Source: JAAELZ01 sp965223465 | Lineage (GTDB): Bacteria > Pseudomonadota > Gammaproteobacteria > Arenicellales > Poriferihabitantaceae | Length of the DNA: 64,000 nucleotides | Direction: 5' to 3' | NCBI GenBank assembly: GCA_965223465.1 | Contig: OZ245025.1 | Location: forward strand, 3,224,001 to 3,288,000 | Part shown: one piece after another, positions 9,908 to 19,327 of the stretch | Numbering within the stretch: position 1 is the first letter of the stretch | Layout of the letters: each line of letters starts with the position of its first letter | Made by a program: the position numbers and the translations under genes | Notes under the pieces: model-generated | The model's input: the letters and a program-made list of their open reading frames with translations, nothing else | What the model was told of the DNA's origin: nothing | Database searches by the model: none

Positions 9908-10533
9908 CTCAAAGTCGCCGCGCCATAGTAATGCCACATCAGCAAAGCGACTGCTGATTGATATGGCGACCAGCGCTTGGCGATTTCTCGCGTACGCTTC
10001 TCATTTGGTTTTTCGGGTAGATTCTCCAGTCGTCCTACTGCTACCTGGAGCGCGAGATCACCGGCTGGGAATATATCTGCGCGATCAAGGGCAAACATGG
10101 CGTATATTTCTGCCGACCATGTGCCATAACCCTTAATCTCGGTTAAAGCCTCAATGGCCTCTTCTGTTGACATCTTTATTAGCGCATCGGGGTTTAGATG
10201 ACCCGAGGTAATGCGCTCGGCCAGTGCCATTGCGTAGCCAACCTTTTGCCTTGACAGCCCACATTTGCGCAGGTTTTCTTGCGTTTGTGCGAGTATGTTT
10301 TCCATACTGACATCTTGATTACACAGTGTCTCGACGCGATCCCAAATTGTGGCAGCTACAGTCGTGGACAACTGCTGCGAGACTATAATCCTGAGCATGG
10401 TGGCAAAACCGTGGGTGCGGGGTCGGGGCGCGGGATAGCCGTGCTTACGTATAACCGCGCTTATTTTACTGTCCTGTTTGGCGACGGCGTCCAGTTGGGC
10501 AATTAGTTTTTCCTGTTTTGAACTCATTGTCAA
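9904..10533 (-). CDS. DNA-3-methyladenine glycosylase II (HhH-GPD)
   Basis: Base-excision repair glycosylase removing alkylated purines. The 209 residues contain a helix-hairpin-helix I-K-G-Y-G-T-W-S-A-E and, 18-20 residues on, the catalytic Asp in P-A-G-D-L-A-L-Q, the arrangement of the AlkA/MAG group. It lacks the N-terminal domain of E. coli AlkA, matching the short bacterial form. There is no iron-sulfur Cys cluster, which argues against an endonuclease III or MutY type. Confidence 0.85.
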   Translation of the reverse strand: MTMSSKQEKLIAQLDAVAKQDSKISAVIRKHGYPAPRPRTHGFATMLRIIVSQQLSTTVAATIWDRVETLCNQDVSMENILAQTQENLRKCGLSRQKVGYAMALAERITSGHLNPDALIKMSTEEAIEALTEIKGYGTWSAEIYAMFALDRADIFPAGDLALQVAVGRLENLPEKPNEKRTREIAKRWSPYQSAVALLMWHYYGAATLS

Positions 10534-10619
10534 AAGTGCAAATCTTGGATGCGTGGATTGTCAATTACTTGGAATTCGCGCTAGACTCCGAGCGCAACTA
10601 AATGTGATCATAACACGCA

Positions 10620-11936
10620 ATGCAAACCGTTGATTTAATTATTCACGCGCGCTGGCTAGTGCCCATTCAACCAGCGCAGACCGTTTGGGAAAACTACTGC
10701 ATCGTTGTGCATCAGGGTAAATTGGTCGAATTGCTACCGCACAAGCATTGTAAGAAAAAATATTCGACTGAAAACTTCATAGAGCGCCCCCATCATGTGG
10801 TAATGCCTGGTCTGATTAACGCCCATACGCATGCGTCGATGTCTTTGTTGCGAGGTTACGCGGATGATTTACCCTTGATGCAGTGGTTGAATGAATATAT
10901 CTGGCCCGCTGAGACAAAGTGGGTCGATGAAGCATTTATAGCGTTGGGTGCTGAGCTTGCCATACTGGAAATGCTAAAGGGCGGTACAACATGTTTCAAC
11001 GATATGTATTTCTTTCCCGATACCGTGGCAAAGGTCGCACAACGCGCAGGCATACGCGCATCGGTAGGTATGATCGTGATCGATTTCCCAACTATCTGGG
11101 CGCAAAACGCAGATGAGTATTTACAAAAAGGTATGAAGGTGCACGATGCATTTAAGCATGAATCACGAATTCACACCGCATTTGCACCGCATGCACCGTA
11201 TACGGTATCGGATGAGCCGCTGGAACGTATTCGGATGTTCTCAGACGAGCTGGACGTGCAGATTCATATGCACGTGCATGAAACCGCGCACGAAGTGGAG
11301 GAGTCAGTGGCGCAGTATGGCGTGCGCCCGCTGGAACGGTTGGATCGCCTGGGATTATTATCGCCAAAACTACAAGCGGTTCATTTAACCCAATTACTGC
11401 CGGGTGAGATAGAAACACTTGCCAGACGGGGCGTGCATGCGGTGCATTGTCCGCAATCGAATATGAAGCTGGCCAGCGGGGTAAGTCAGGTGGTGGCAAT
11501 GCGCGAGGTAGGGATCAACGTAGCACTCGGTACCGATGGCGCTTCGAGCAACAATGATTTAGATATGTTTAGTGAAATGCAAAGTGCTGCAATGCTGGCC
11601 AAGCACGTCGAACACAAAGCGGATGCGCTGCCTGCATTTGCAGCACTCGAAGCAGCAACTTTAAGCGGCGCCAAAGCACTGGGGTTGGAAGCGGTGACAG
11701 GCTCGCTGGAGCCCGATAAAGCTGCCGATATGGTTTGTGTTGATTTACAACAGGCGGGTTCATGGCCGGTCTATCATCCGATAGCGCAGCTGGTCTATTC
11801 AGTTGCTCGTGATCAGGTTTGTGATGTATGGATTGAAGGCGAGCATTTGTTGCAGGATGGCCAGACAAAGCATATGAACGAAGATGATATACTGGCTGCC
11901 GCGCAACAAATGGCAGACCGAATTGCAGCAGGCTAA
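10620..11936 (+). CDS. mtaD: 5-methylthioadenosine/S-adenosylhomocysteine deaminase
   Basis: Zinc amidohydrolase deaminating MTA/SAH (TRZ/ATZ family), 438 residues. Metal ligands are visible in N-A-H-T-H-A-S-M-S-L-L, H-M-H-V-H-E-T and the G-T-D-G-A-S-S-N-N-D-L-D block. The MtaD name rests on whole-length resemblance and on the neighbouring ubiG-mupP, the gene order known in Pseudomonas. It would link methylation by-products (UbiG is a SAM methyltransferase) to purine salvage. Confidence 0.85.
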   Translation: MQTVDLIIHARWLVPIQPAQTVWENYCIVVHQGKLVELLPHKHCKKKYSTENFIERPHHVVMPGLINAHTHASMSLLRGYADDLPLMQWLNEYIWPAETKWVDEAFIALGAELAILEMLKGGTTCFNDMYFFPDTVAKVAQRAGIRASVGMIVIDFPTIWAQNADEYLQKGMKVHDAFKHESRIHTAFAPHAPYTVSDEPLERIRMFSDELDVQIHMHVHETAHEVEESVAQYGVRPLERLDRLGLLSPKLQAVHLTQLLPGEIETLARRGVHAVHCPQSNMKLASGVSQVVAMREVGINVALGTDGASSNNDLDMFSEMQSAAMLAKHVEHKADALPAFAALEAATLSGAKALGLEAVTGSLEPDKAADMVCVDLQQAGSWPVYHPIAQLVYSVARDQVCDVWIEGEHLLQDGQTKHMNEDDILAAAQQMADRIAAG

Positions 11937-11982
11937 AGCCTAAAGCGCGTATAATTAGGCGGTTAGAATCAGTATTAGCACA

Positions 11983-12702
11983 ATGAGCGTCTCAACAGAT
12001 CAAAACGTCGACCCACGGGAAATTGCTAAGTTTAGCGAGTTAGCTTCACGTTGGTGGGATCCGCATAGCGAATTTCGCCCCTTGCATCAAATCAACCCTT
12101 TGCGCCTTGAATATATTGAGCGTCACGGCAAAGTGAAGGGCTTAAAGGTAATCGACGTGGGTTGTGGCGGGGGGATTCTGGCTGAGGCCATGGCAATCAA
12201 AGGCGCAAAAGTAACGGGTATCGATCTGGGCGAAAAAGCGCTTTCGGTTGCGCGCTTGCATGCGCTCGAGTCGGGCCAAAAGATTGACTATCAATTGATC
12301 TCAGCCGAGGAAATGGCAGCGCAGAACCCTGAAAAATATGACCTTGTAACTTGCTTGGAAATGCTTGAACACGTCCCGGATCCCGCCAGTATTGTATCGG
12401 CCTGTGCCAATTTGGTTAAACCCGGCGGGCGTGTATATTTTTCAACCCTGAACCGCAACCCAAAGGCGTATGCGATGGCGGTGATTGGCGCGGAATATAT
12501 ATTGCAGCTCTTGCCCAAAGGGACCCACGAATATCAAAAATTTATCAAGCCCAGCGAGTTGCATACTTATACTGAAACGGCCCAACTAGAAATGCTAGAT
12601 TTAATCGGATTGCATTATAACCCCTTGTTTAAAAGCTATAAAATTGCCCCCGGTGTGGATGTCAATTACCTCACCTACTGCACCAAGCCCGTCTCTGAAT
12701 AG
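11983..12702 (+). CDS. ubiG: UbiG, ubiquinone O-methyltransferase
   Basis: Bifunctional SAM-dependent O-methyltransferase for both O-methylations in ubiquinone synthesis. The 239 residues show motif I D-V-G-C-G-G-G-I-L-A-E, followed by G-I-D-L-G-E-K-A-L and the C-L-E-M-L-E-H-V-P-D block. The N-terminal F-S-E-L-A-S-R-W-W-D-P is typical of UbiG. It lies 46 bp after mtaD and 71 bp before mupP on the same strand. Presence of UbiG indicates a ubiquinone-using respiratory chain. Confidence 0.93.
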   Translation: MSVSTDQNVDPREIAKFSELASRWWDPHSEFRPLHQINPLRLEYIERHGKVKGLKVIDVGCGGGILAEAMAIKGAKVTGIDLGEKALSVARLHALESGQKIDYQLISAEEMAAQNPEKYDLVTCLEMLEHVPDPASIVSACANLVKPGGRVYFSTLNRNPKAYAMAVIGAEYILQLLPKGTHEYQKFIKPSELHTYTETAQLEMLDLIGLHYNPLFKSYKIAPGVDVNYLTYCTKPVSE

Positions 12703-12773
12703 GCGTGTTTAAGGGCCGCTGGGGGCTGAACAGATGATCGCGATATTTCGGGTTAAGCTAATTGGGTGGATAA

Positions 12774-13436
12774 ATGATTAAAGCGCGATCTGTGCTTTTT
12801 GATCTGGATGGTACCTTGCTGGATACTGCGCCAGACCTGGTGGCGGCTTTAAATTCCGTTTTACGTGCGCATGGGCAGGCAGAAAAAAAACTTCACGATG
12901 CGCGCCCATTCGTGTCTCGTGGCGCTCGAGGCTTATTACAGTGCGGTTTCGGGCTAGATGAATCGTCCGACCGTTACCCGGCGTTGGTCGATGAGTTTCT
13001 GCACTTTTATCGCCACAATTTATGCAGAGACTCGAGTTTATTTGAAGGTATGGCCGACGTGCTAGACCGGTTGGATATGGGGCGTCATCGATGGGGCGTA
13101 GTTACCAACAAAATGGCGTCGTTGACCGAGCCATTGCTCAAGCAGATGGATTTATATGATCGTCTGCATGTGTTAGTTAGTGGCGACACCCTGTCCGAGA
13201 AGAAGCCCTCGCCCAAACCCCTGCTCTATGCCTGTGGTATGGCAGATATATTGCCCGAAGAGACAATTTATGTTGGAGATGATCCGAGAGATATACAGTC
13301 CGCACAAGCGGCGGGTATGCCTTCTGTGGCCGCACGTTATGGCTACTATGATAAAAGTGAAAACCTGGATCTATGGGGTGCAGACTGGATAATTGACCAT
13401 CCAAGCGAGTTGATTGACTGTATCCAGTTCAGCTAG
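12774..13436 (+). CDS. mupP: HAD phosphatase, probable MurNAc-6-phosphate phosphatase MupP
   Basis: HAD-superfamily phosphatase of 220 residues with D-L-D-G-T-L-L-D-T motif I, T-N-K motif II and V-G-D-D-P-R-D-I motif IV. Automated annotation would likely call it phosphoglycolate phosphatase. The C-terminal A-R-Y-G-Y ... W-G-A-D-W-I-I-D-H-P-S-E-L block and the position directly after ubiG match Pseudomonas MupP, which dephosphorylates MurNAc-6-phosphate in peptidoglycan recycling. The substrate is inferred; glycolate phosphate remains possible. Confidence 0.78.
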   Translation: MIKARSVLFDLDGTLLDTAPDLVAALNSVLRAHGQAEKKLHDARPFVSRGARGLLQCGFGLDESSDRYPALVDEFLHFYRHNLCRDSSLFEGMADVLDRLDMGRHRWGVVTNKMASLTEPLLKQMDLYDRLHVLVSGDTLSEKKPSPKPLLYACGMADILPEETIYVGDDPRDIQSAQAAGMPSVAARYGYYDKSENLDLWGADWIIDHPSELIDCIQFS

Positions 13437-13442
13437 GCCACG

Positions 13443-14693
13443 ATGCAAGCAGTCGACGCCTGGTTTACCGCACTTAATGCCGATACCAGATTGGTTCTCC
13501 AGCTGTTATTGGCAGCTGTAGTCGGGTTTGTTTTCGGCTGGCTACTGACCAAGCTGGTAAGTACGAGGAAAATAGCGACCTTGGAGGCGATGCTCGAAGC
13601 CGAAATCAGATCCTCAGAGGAAAAAATTGCTGGCTTGGAAAATAGTTTTGCAGCGTTGTCCGCTGATGCCCTGCGCGAAAATAACCAAAGCTTTCTGCAA
13701 CTTGCACATGAAGTATTTGGACAACATTACACCAGGGCAGATAACAGCTTACAGGCGCGCGAAAGCGCGATAGGCAACCTGGTGAAGCCGCTGGAAGACG
13801 CGTTAAAGACAACCCATCAACAGCTTGATAGTCTGGATAAAAACACCCAAAAGACCCAAAGTGAACTAAGCGGGCAAATTAAGGCCATGTCTGGCGTACA
13901 GTCTTTGTTACATCAGGAAACGCGCCAGCTTGCGCATGCTTTGCGCCGTCCTGAGGTCCGTGGACAATGGGGAGAGCTGACCCTGAAGCGTCTGCTGGAG
14001 CTTTCAGGTATGAGCAAGTATGCTGATTTTAGCGAGCAGGTGTCTGTTCAAACAGATACAGGGGTGTTGCGTCCTGATTTGATTGTTAATTTGCCGCATT
14101 CAAGACAAATCGTGGTGGATGTGAAGACCCCATTGGATGCTTATTTGGATGCGTTTAGTAGCGAAAATGATGCAGCGCGTTCGGCCAAACTTAGACAACA
14201 TGCGGGACAGCTTAAAAAACGTATCCAGGAGCTCGCGCAGAAGCAATACTGGGCGCAATTTGAAAATGCACCTGATTTCATTGTTTTGTTTATTCCAGGT
14301 GATCAGTTTCTGGCGGCTGCCTTGGAACAACAACCCACACTGTTGGAATATGCTTTAGCGAAAAAAGTGATTTTGGCTACCCCCACCAGTTTTGTTGCCT
14401 TGATGCGGGTAATCGCTCATGGCTGGCAACAAACTGAACTGGATGAACAGACCAAAGTTGTGCGTAGTTTGGCCGCAGAATTTGATAAGCGTTTGAGTGT
14501 GTTTAGTCGTCATCTGAATGATATTGGGAACGACCTTAGGCGTGCTGTCGAAAGCTATAATCGTACGGTAGGTTCTTACCAACGAAAACTAAAGCCGATT
14601 AGCCGCAAATTTGAAAAATTTAACCCCGATGCGCAGCGTGTTGATCCAGATGAGCTTGAAACACCCTATAAGGCATTAGATCAGGACAGCTAA
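13443..14693 (+). CDS. rmuC: RmuC family DNA recombination protein
   Basis: A 416-residue protein with an N-terminal membrane segment (about residues 16-36), a long coiled-coil region (to about residue 150) and the conserved RmuC core: R-R-P-E-V-R-G-Q-W-G-E-L-x-L-K-R, L-R-P-D-L-I-V-N-L-P and V-V-D-V-K-T-P-L-D-A-Y-L-D-A. RmuC has been linked to limiting inversions at short repeats and has a PD-(D/E)xK nuclease-like core. It begins 6 bp after mupP, so it is probably cotranscribed, and it converges with uup. Confidence 0.9.
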   Translation: MQAVDAWFTALNADTRLVLQLLLAAVVGFVFGWLLTKLVSTRKIATLEAMLEAEIRSSEEKIAGLENSFAALSADALRENNQSFLQLAHEVFGQHYTRADNSLQARESAIGNLVKPLEDALKTTHQQLDSLDKNTQKTQSELSGQIKAMSGVQSLLHQETRQLAHALRRPEVRGQWGELTLKRLLELSGMSKYADFSEQVSVQTDTGVLRPDLIVNLPHSRQIVVDVKTPLDAYLDAFSSENDAARSAKLRQHAGQLKKRIQELAQKQYWAQFENAPDFIVLFIPGDQFLAAALEQQPTLLEYALAKKVILATPTSFVALMRVIAHGWQQTELDEQTKVVRSLAAEFDKRLSVFSRHLNDIGNDLRRAVESYNRTVGSYQRKLKPISRKFEKFNPDAQRVDPDELETPYKALDQDS

Positions 14694-14694
14694 G

Positions 14695-16566
14695 CTAGCC
14701 CTCAAGTTGTACCCAACGCGCCATTAGCAAATCCAGTTGGGTGCTTACCTGGGCAAGTTCTTCTTGTAAGGCCCGTGCTTTTTCGGGCGAATCCTGATAA
14801 ATGCCCGCTACAGACAGGGCATCGGTGAGCGCGATTTGTTGCTTTTCTAGGGTTTCAATTTGATCGGGCAGCGCGGCTAATTCGCGTTGCGCCTGATAGC
14901 TGAGTTTGGGTTTTTTGGTGGCTGGGGTAGGTTTCCTTTTTGGTGCGATAGGCTTTGTACTAGGCTTTACTTTTTGTATCGCTTTGTTCCACTGTTGCAT
15001 AGATTCCGTATACCCCCCCACGTATTCAGCAACACCGCCTTTACCATCGAGTACCAAGGTACTGGTGATCACGTTATCCATGAAAGCCCGATCATGGCTG
15101 ACCAGCAACAGCGTACCCTTAAACTCGAGCAGCAATTCTTCCAGTAATTCAAGGGTTTCGATATCCAGATCATTGGTCGGCTCATCCATGACCAAGAAAT
15201 TGACCGGTTTGGAGTACAGCCAGGCCAGCAACACGCGCGCGCGTTCTCCCCCAGACAGACTCCCGATGGGGCTGCGTGAGCGTGCGGGTGTAAACAGAAA
15301 ATCGCTTAAATAAGAGATAACATGACGCGAACGGTCGCCAATTGTAATCATATCTCGGCCTTCACCAATGAAGTCGACGATGGTTTTTTGGGTGTCAAGC
15401 TGGTCACGTAATTGGTCAAAATATGCGACTTCAATATTGGTACCAAGTTTTACTTCGCCGCTTTCAGGACGCAGTTTCCCCAGCAACAAGTTGATCAGCG
15501 TGGTTTTGCCCGCACCATTTGGCCCGATAATACCGATACGATCCTGGCGTAGAATGCGGGTCGAGAAGTTTGATACAATGGTTTTATCTCCATAGGCAAA
15601 GCAAATTTGTTGCGCGTCGATCACACACTTGCCCGCGCGGGATTCGCTTTCGATGCTCAATTTAACGTTAGCCTGACGTGTGCGTCGCGCGGCGCGTTGC
15701 TCGCGCATTTTCTGTAAGGCTCTGACGCGCCCTTCGTTGCGGGTTCTACGCGCCTTGATTCCCTGGCGAATCCACTGCTCTTCTTGCGCTAGTTTTTTGT
15801 CAAACTCAGCGTGCTGATGCGTTTCCTGTTCCAGGTTGGCTGCTTTACGCCGCAAATAATCTGCGTAGCGGCCAGGCCAGGCAGTTAATTTGCCTCGGTC
15901 AAGGTCAACGATCTGGGTTGCGACGGAGTCCAGAAAAGCGCGATCATGGGTTACGAATAATATTGCGCCATTAAATTGGAGCAAGCGCGCCTCAAGCCAG
16001 GTAATTGCTTCGATATCAAGATGATTGGTCGGCTCGTCGAGCAATAATAAATCGGGTTGAATGACCAACGCTCGCGCTAACGAAACTCTGCGCTGCCAAC
16101 CGCCCGATAAATCGGCAACGGATTGATCCGCGGTCAGTCCCAGCTTGCTGATGCTTTTTTCGATCTCGTTCATCTTCGGCCAAGCATCTTGCGCATCGAT
16201 TACCAATTGCAGGTTTGCCATTTCTGCAAGTGCCTTATGACTGCCATCAACGCTCAACCGGCGATAGTGCGCGATATGGCGGCCAGTTTGGCCGAGGCCA
16301 GCGGCGACGACATCGTAAACCGTTTGATCGCCCTGCAAATTTGGTGTCTGGTCGAGCATAGCGATTTTGATATCTTCTTGACCCTGGATCTCACCTTCAT
16401 CAAATGCCAGGGTGCCATGGATGATTTTCAACAGAGTGGATTTACCCTCGCCGTTGCGACCCAGCAGACCAATCCTTTCGCCTGGATTAATGACGAGATT
16501 CGCCTCATCAAGTAAGCGGTGGATGCCAAAAGCAATACTCAGGTTTTTAATGCGTAGCAGCGCCAT
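14695..16566 (-). CDS. uup: ABC-F ATPase Uup
   Basis: Cytosolic ABC-F protein with two ATPase domains and no membrane segments. Walker A motifs are G-R-N-G-E-G-K-S-T and G-P-N-G-A-G-K-T-T, with signatures L-S-G-G-W-Q-R-R and L-S-G-G-E-R-A-R. The linker A-E-F-D-K-K-L-A-Q-E-E-x-W-I-R-Q-G-I-K-A-R-R and a C-terminal coiled coil (last 80 residues) identify Uup rather than EttA or YheS. I start at the ATG at 16566, the usual N-terminus M-A-L-L-R-I-K-N; an in-frame ATG at 16590 would overlap the dsbA terminator. Uup acts on ribosomes and has been tied to transposon-excision frequency. Confidence 0.9.
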   Translation of the reverse strand: MALLRIKNLSIAFGIHRLLDEANLVINPGERIGLLGRNGEGKSTLLKIIHGTLAFDEGEIQGQEDIKIAMLDQTPNLQGDQTVYDVVAAGLGQTGRHIAHYRRLSVDGSHKALAEMANLQLVIDAQDAWPKMNEIEKSISKLGLTADQSVADLSGGWQRRVSLARALVIQPDLLLLDEPTNHLDIEAITWLEARLLQFNGAILFVTHDRAFLDSVATQIVDLDRGKLTAWPGRYADYLRRKAANLEQETHQHAEFDKKLAQEEQWIRQGIKARRTRNEGRVRALQKMREQRAARRTRQANVKLSIESESRAGKCVIDAQQICFAYGDKTIVSNFSTRILRQDRIGIIGPNGAGKTTLINLLLGKLRPESGEVKLGTNIEVAYFDQLRDQLDTQKTIVDFIGEGRDMITIGDRSRHVISYLSDFLFTPARSRSPIGSLSGGERARVLLAWLYSKPVNFLVMDEPTNDLDIETLELLEELLLEFKGTLLLVSHDRAFMDNVITSTLVLDGKGGVAEYVGGYTESMQQWNKAIQKVKPSTKPIAPKRKPTPATKKPKLSYQAQRELAALPDQIETLEKQQIALTDALSVAGIYQDSPEKARALQEELAQVSTQLDLLMARWVQLEG

Positions 16567-16588
16567 CAATGCATTCAGGAGGTAATCC

Positions 16589-16618
16589 AAAAAAAAGAGC
16601 CGGTTTTAAGGCCGGCTC
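16589..16618 (-). terminator. rho-independent terminator of dsbA (16641-17291)
   Basis: Inverted repeat with arms GAGCCGG (16597-16603) and CCGGCTC (16612-16618), separated by 8 bases and followed on the minus strand by eight consecutive T. It lies 22 bp beyond the dsbA stop and just upstream of the uup start, so it separates the two transcription units. Confidence 0.9.
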
Positions 16619-16640
16619 GTTTATTTTAACGGAAGTGAGT

Positions 16641-17291
16641 TTAACTATTGCGTTCCGCTGCCGCTTTTTCGACCAGGTAGTTTACCACCCTGAATAAAGC
16701 ATCAAAATCACCCGCTTGTGAAACACTGGTGCGGTATTTTCCATCTACAATAATCGCCGGTACGCCCTGAATTTCATATTTTTTGGTCATGGTTTTCGCG
16801 AAACTGAGTTTGGTATTGACCGCAAATGAATCATAGGTATCCAGTACATCCTGCGCACTATGGCCTTGTTCTTCTACCCATTCAGCCAACAGTTTAGCAG
16901 AGCTCAATTTACGATGTTCACTGTGGATGGCATAAAAGGCTTTACCATGTAGTTCGTCGATTAAACCCAGGGCTTCTAAGGTATAAAATGCGCGCGCGCC
17001 TGCCTCCCAGTTATTGCCCAGAATGGCTGGGAATGCCACGTACTCGGCATTTTCTGGTTTACCGTTTTTTAGCCATTTTTGCAGGGGGACTTCAAGTGTA
17101 TTACAGTGTGGGCAGCGATACCAAAACAGCTCCAGCACCTCTATTTTATCGCCGGTAGAGATGGGCTGATTATTGCTCAATACTTCGTAATGTCCACCTT
17201 CTATAAATTCAGATTCTTGTGCTATCGTAGCGCTAGTAAATAACACTAACGTGCCGATTAAGCCAAGCATGGTTTTCATGGTTAATTTCAT
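16641..17291 (-). CDS. dsbA: DsbA thiol:disulfide interchange protein, CPHC active site
   Basis: Periplasmic oxidase introducing disulfides into exported proteins. The 216 residues have a cleavable-looking signal peptide (cleavage near residue 24, after A-T-I-A), the classical C60-P-H-C63 active site in F-W-Y-R-C-P-H-C, and the cis-Pro loop Q-G-V-P-A-I-I-V-D. It is a paralogue of the C-G-H-C protein at 6110. A strong terminator follows. No dsbB is present in the window. Confidence 0.92.
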   Translation of the reverse strand: MKLTMKTMLGLIGTLVLFTSATIAQESEFIEGGHYEVLSNNQPISTGDKIEVLELFWYRCPHCNTLEVPLQKWLKNGKPENAEYVAFPAILGNNWEAGARAFYTLEALGLIDELHGKAFYAIHSEHRKLSSAKLLAEWVEEQGHSAQDVLDTYDSFAVNTKLSFAKTMTKKYEIQGVPAIIVDGKYRTSVSQAGDFDALFRVVNYLVEKAAAERNS

Positions 17292-17387
17292 TTTAAGTAT
17301 CCCTGTCAGAATAAAGTTTCTAAAGATAGTAAGATTTTAGCGTGAATACCGAGTGAATATTGAGTATTGTTGTGTCAATAAGTTCCC

Positions 17388-18722
17388 TTAAATATGGCTG
17401 AGCTTATCGATAATACGGTCAAAACTGCCGTTACTCATTACCACAACAATATCCTGCGGGGTTAAGCGTGGTTGGATGTATGTCAAACATGCTTCGGTGT
17501 TACCAAATTGCTGAAGGCATGGGTGATGATGGTTGCCAAGTTGCCAATCGTTAGCAGTGCTATTTACAATACATGCGAGATCAGCACTTGCCAAAGATGC
17601 CGCGAGGGTTTGTTTATGCACCCCCATTTGCATGGTATTTGAATGCAGTTCGAGTAAGGCGATGATTCGTTTATTCGGATACGCTTCACGTACGGCAGCC
17701 AGGGTTTTTGTGATGGCGGTGGGGTGATGCGCGAAATCTTCGTATAAATCAAATCCTAATTTGCTCGTATGTTTTTGTAGGCGCTTATTGGGGAAGCGGA
17801 AATTTTTTAACGCGCGCGCGGCGTTAGATACACTGACCCCGGCGTGAAATGCCGCTGCTACGGCGGCTAAAGCATTGGCCATGTTATGGGTGCCCATGCC
17901 TGGCCAGTTGACTTCGGTTGTCTCACCTTGATGCAAAATCTCAAAGTTTGTCGCCTGCGCGTTGGATTGGTGCGCAAACCAGTCGGCATTGGCATCTTGC
18001 AGAGAAAAATAATCGACGGGTGTCCAGCACCCCATGTCAATGACATCGCCAAGATTGGGCTCATCGGTGTTTACAATCAACCTGCCATTTTGTGCGATGG
18101 TTCGGATCAGGTGGTGAAATTGGGTTTTAATCGCATCGATATTCGGGAATATATCCGCGTGATCAAACTCAAGGTTATTCAAAATAGCGATGTGCGGATG
18201 ATAATGCACAAATTTTGAACGTTTGTCGAAAAAAGCGGTATCGTACTCATCCGCTTCTACCACAAACAGCTCGTTCTTTCCCAGTCGCGCTGATTGGGCA
18301 AAATTACCCGGTTTGCCACCAATCAAAAACCCGGGAGATTTGCCATTGGCTTCTAGAATCCAGGCGAGCATGGCAGCGGTTGAGGTTTTGCCATGGGTGC
18401 CTGCAACGGCTAACACAGTTTTCTGACCAAGTACATTTTCCAGCAGCCATTGGGGGCCAGAAATATAGGGCAGATTATGCGCGAGGGTATACTCAACCGC
18501 AGGGTTGCCGCGCGATAGTGCATTACCGATCACAATAGTTTTGTCTGCAAACCCGTCGGTCGTTTCATAGCCTTCGGTAACTTTTATATTTAAAGCTTCA
18601 AGTAGCGTACTCATGGGTGGGTAAACACCTGCATCACTACCGGAGACCGCAATCCCAGATTCCTTCGCCAAAGCAGCTATGCCCGCCATAAATGTGCCGG
18701 CAATACCCAGGATATGGATCAT
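17388..18722 (-). CDS. mpl: UDP-MurNAc:L-Ala-gamma-D-Glu-meso-DAP ligase
   Basis: Mur-ligase homologue that joins recycled tripeptide to UDP-MurNAc. The 444 residues start H-I-L-G-I-A-G-T-F-M-A-G; the ATP loop is A-G-T-H-G-K-T-S-T-A-A-M, followed by V-E-A-D-E-Y-D-T-A-F-F-D-K-R-S-K-F. These features and the short N-terminal domain indicate Mpl rather than MurC. It abuts the upstream membrane-protein gene with no spacer. With mltD and mupP in the same 17 kb, a cell-wall recycling route is represented. Confidence 0.93.
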   Translation of the reverse strand: MIHILGIAGTFMAGIAALAKESGIAVSGSDAGVYPPMSTLLEALNIKVTEGYETTDGFADKTIVIGNALSRGNPAVEYTLAHNLPYISGPQWLLENVLGQKTVLAVAGTHGKTSTAAMLAWILEANGKSPGFLIGGKPGNFAQSARLGKNELFVVEADEYDTAFFDKRSKFVHYHPHIAILNNLEFDHADIFPNIDAIKTQFHHLIRTIAQNGRLIVNTDEPNLGDVIDMGCWTPVDYFSLQDANADWFAHQSNAQATNFEILHQGETTEVNWPGMGTHNMANALAAVAAAFHAGVSVSNAARALKNFRFPNKRLQKHTSKLGFDLYEDFAHHPTAITKTLAAVREAYPNKRIIALLELHSNTMQMGVHKQTLAASLASADLACIVNSTANDWQLGNHHHPCLQQFGNTEACLTYIQPRLTPQDIVVVMSNGSFDRIIDKLSHI

Positions 18723-19286
18723 TTACTGGGCTTCAGTGGTAACGGAGTTTGTGCCCATTGTGTTTGGTTCAAAGCCAAGCACGCCGAGAAATACAGCGAG
18801 GAATATCTGAATGACGTACACCATCAATAAAGTCAGTAATACTGCACGCCCCATACTGATCTCTGCTGCTTCTTTCAAAATGCGGGCGGTTACAATAAGT
18901 AGCCAAAGTTGTAATACTCCAACGATGAGTAATTTTTCAGTAATGACTAATTGGCCTTCGGAGAAAAGGCTTAAATTCTGTAAGAAAGGCAAGCAGGCCA
19001 GATTCATTAAGGCAGTTGCGCCATATATTGCAATAATGGTTTGCAGCCAGCGCTCAGGTTTTCTAAACATTTTGAGCATGAGGTAGACAAAAACCCCATA
19101 TAAAGCGATTTGGCTAACCGAAATCAACGTCGCGGCCGGTAACCCAAGTGTACCAATCGAGCCAAGTGCCCCCGTCACGATGGAGGCCATCAATACAAAT
19201 TTCAACACCTGTTGCGATGCTGGCATGTCTTGTGGGCCAGCACGAAACAGAAGTAAATTAATAAAAGGCTGTATAAAAGCGGTCAA
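18723..19286 (-). CDS. Yip1-like integral membrane protein
   Basis: A 187-residue protein with about five strongly hydrophobic segments and very few charges between them. The spacing of the helices resembles the Yip1 domain family of bacterial membrane proteins, but I see no diagnostic motif. Its stop codon touches the mpl start, so the two are probably an operon. Function unknown. Confidence 0.65.
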   Translation of the reverse strand: MTAFIQPFINLLLFRAGPQDMPASQQVLKFVLMASIVTGALGSIGTLGLPAATLISVSQIALYGVFVYLMLKMFRKPERWLQTIIAIYGATALMNLACLPFLQNLSLFSEGQLVITEKLLIVGVLQLWLLIVTARILKEAAEISMGRAVLLTLLMVYVIQIFLAVFLGVLGFEPNTMGTNSVTTEAQ

Positions 19287-19327
19287 ATCAGTGCTCCTTC
19301 AGTAGCGGCTTAGCTTAAACTTGAGCC

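Noticed and set aside
10602..10616. TGTGATCATAACACG before mtaD as a CRP site
   Set aside because: The right arm does not match; only the left half-site is present.
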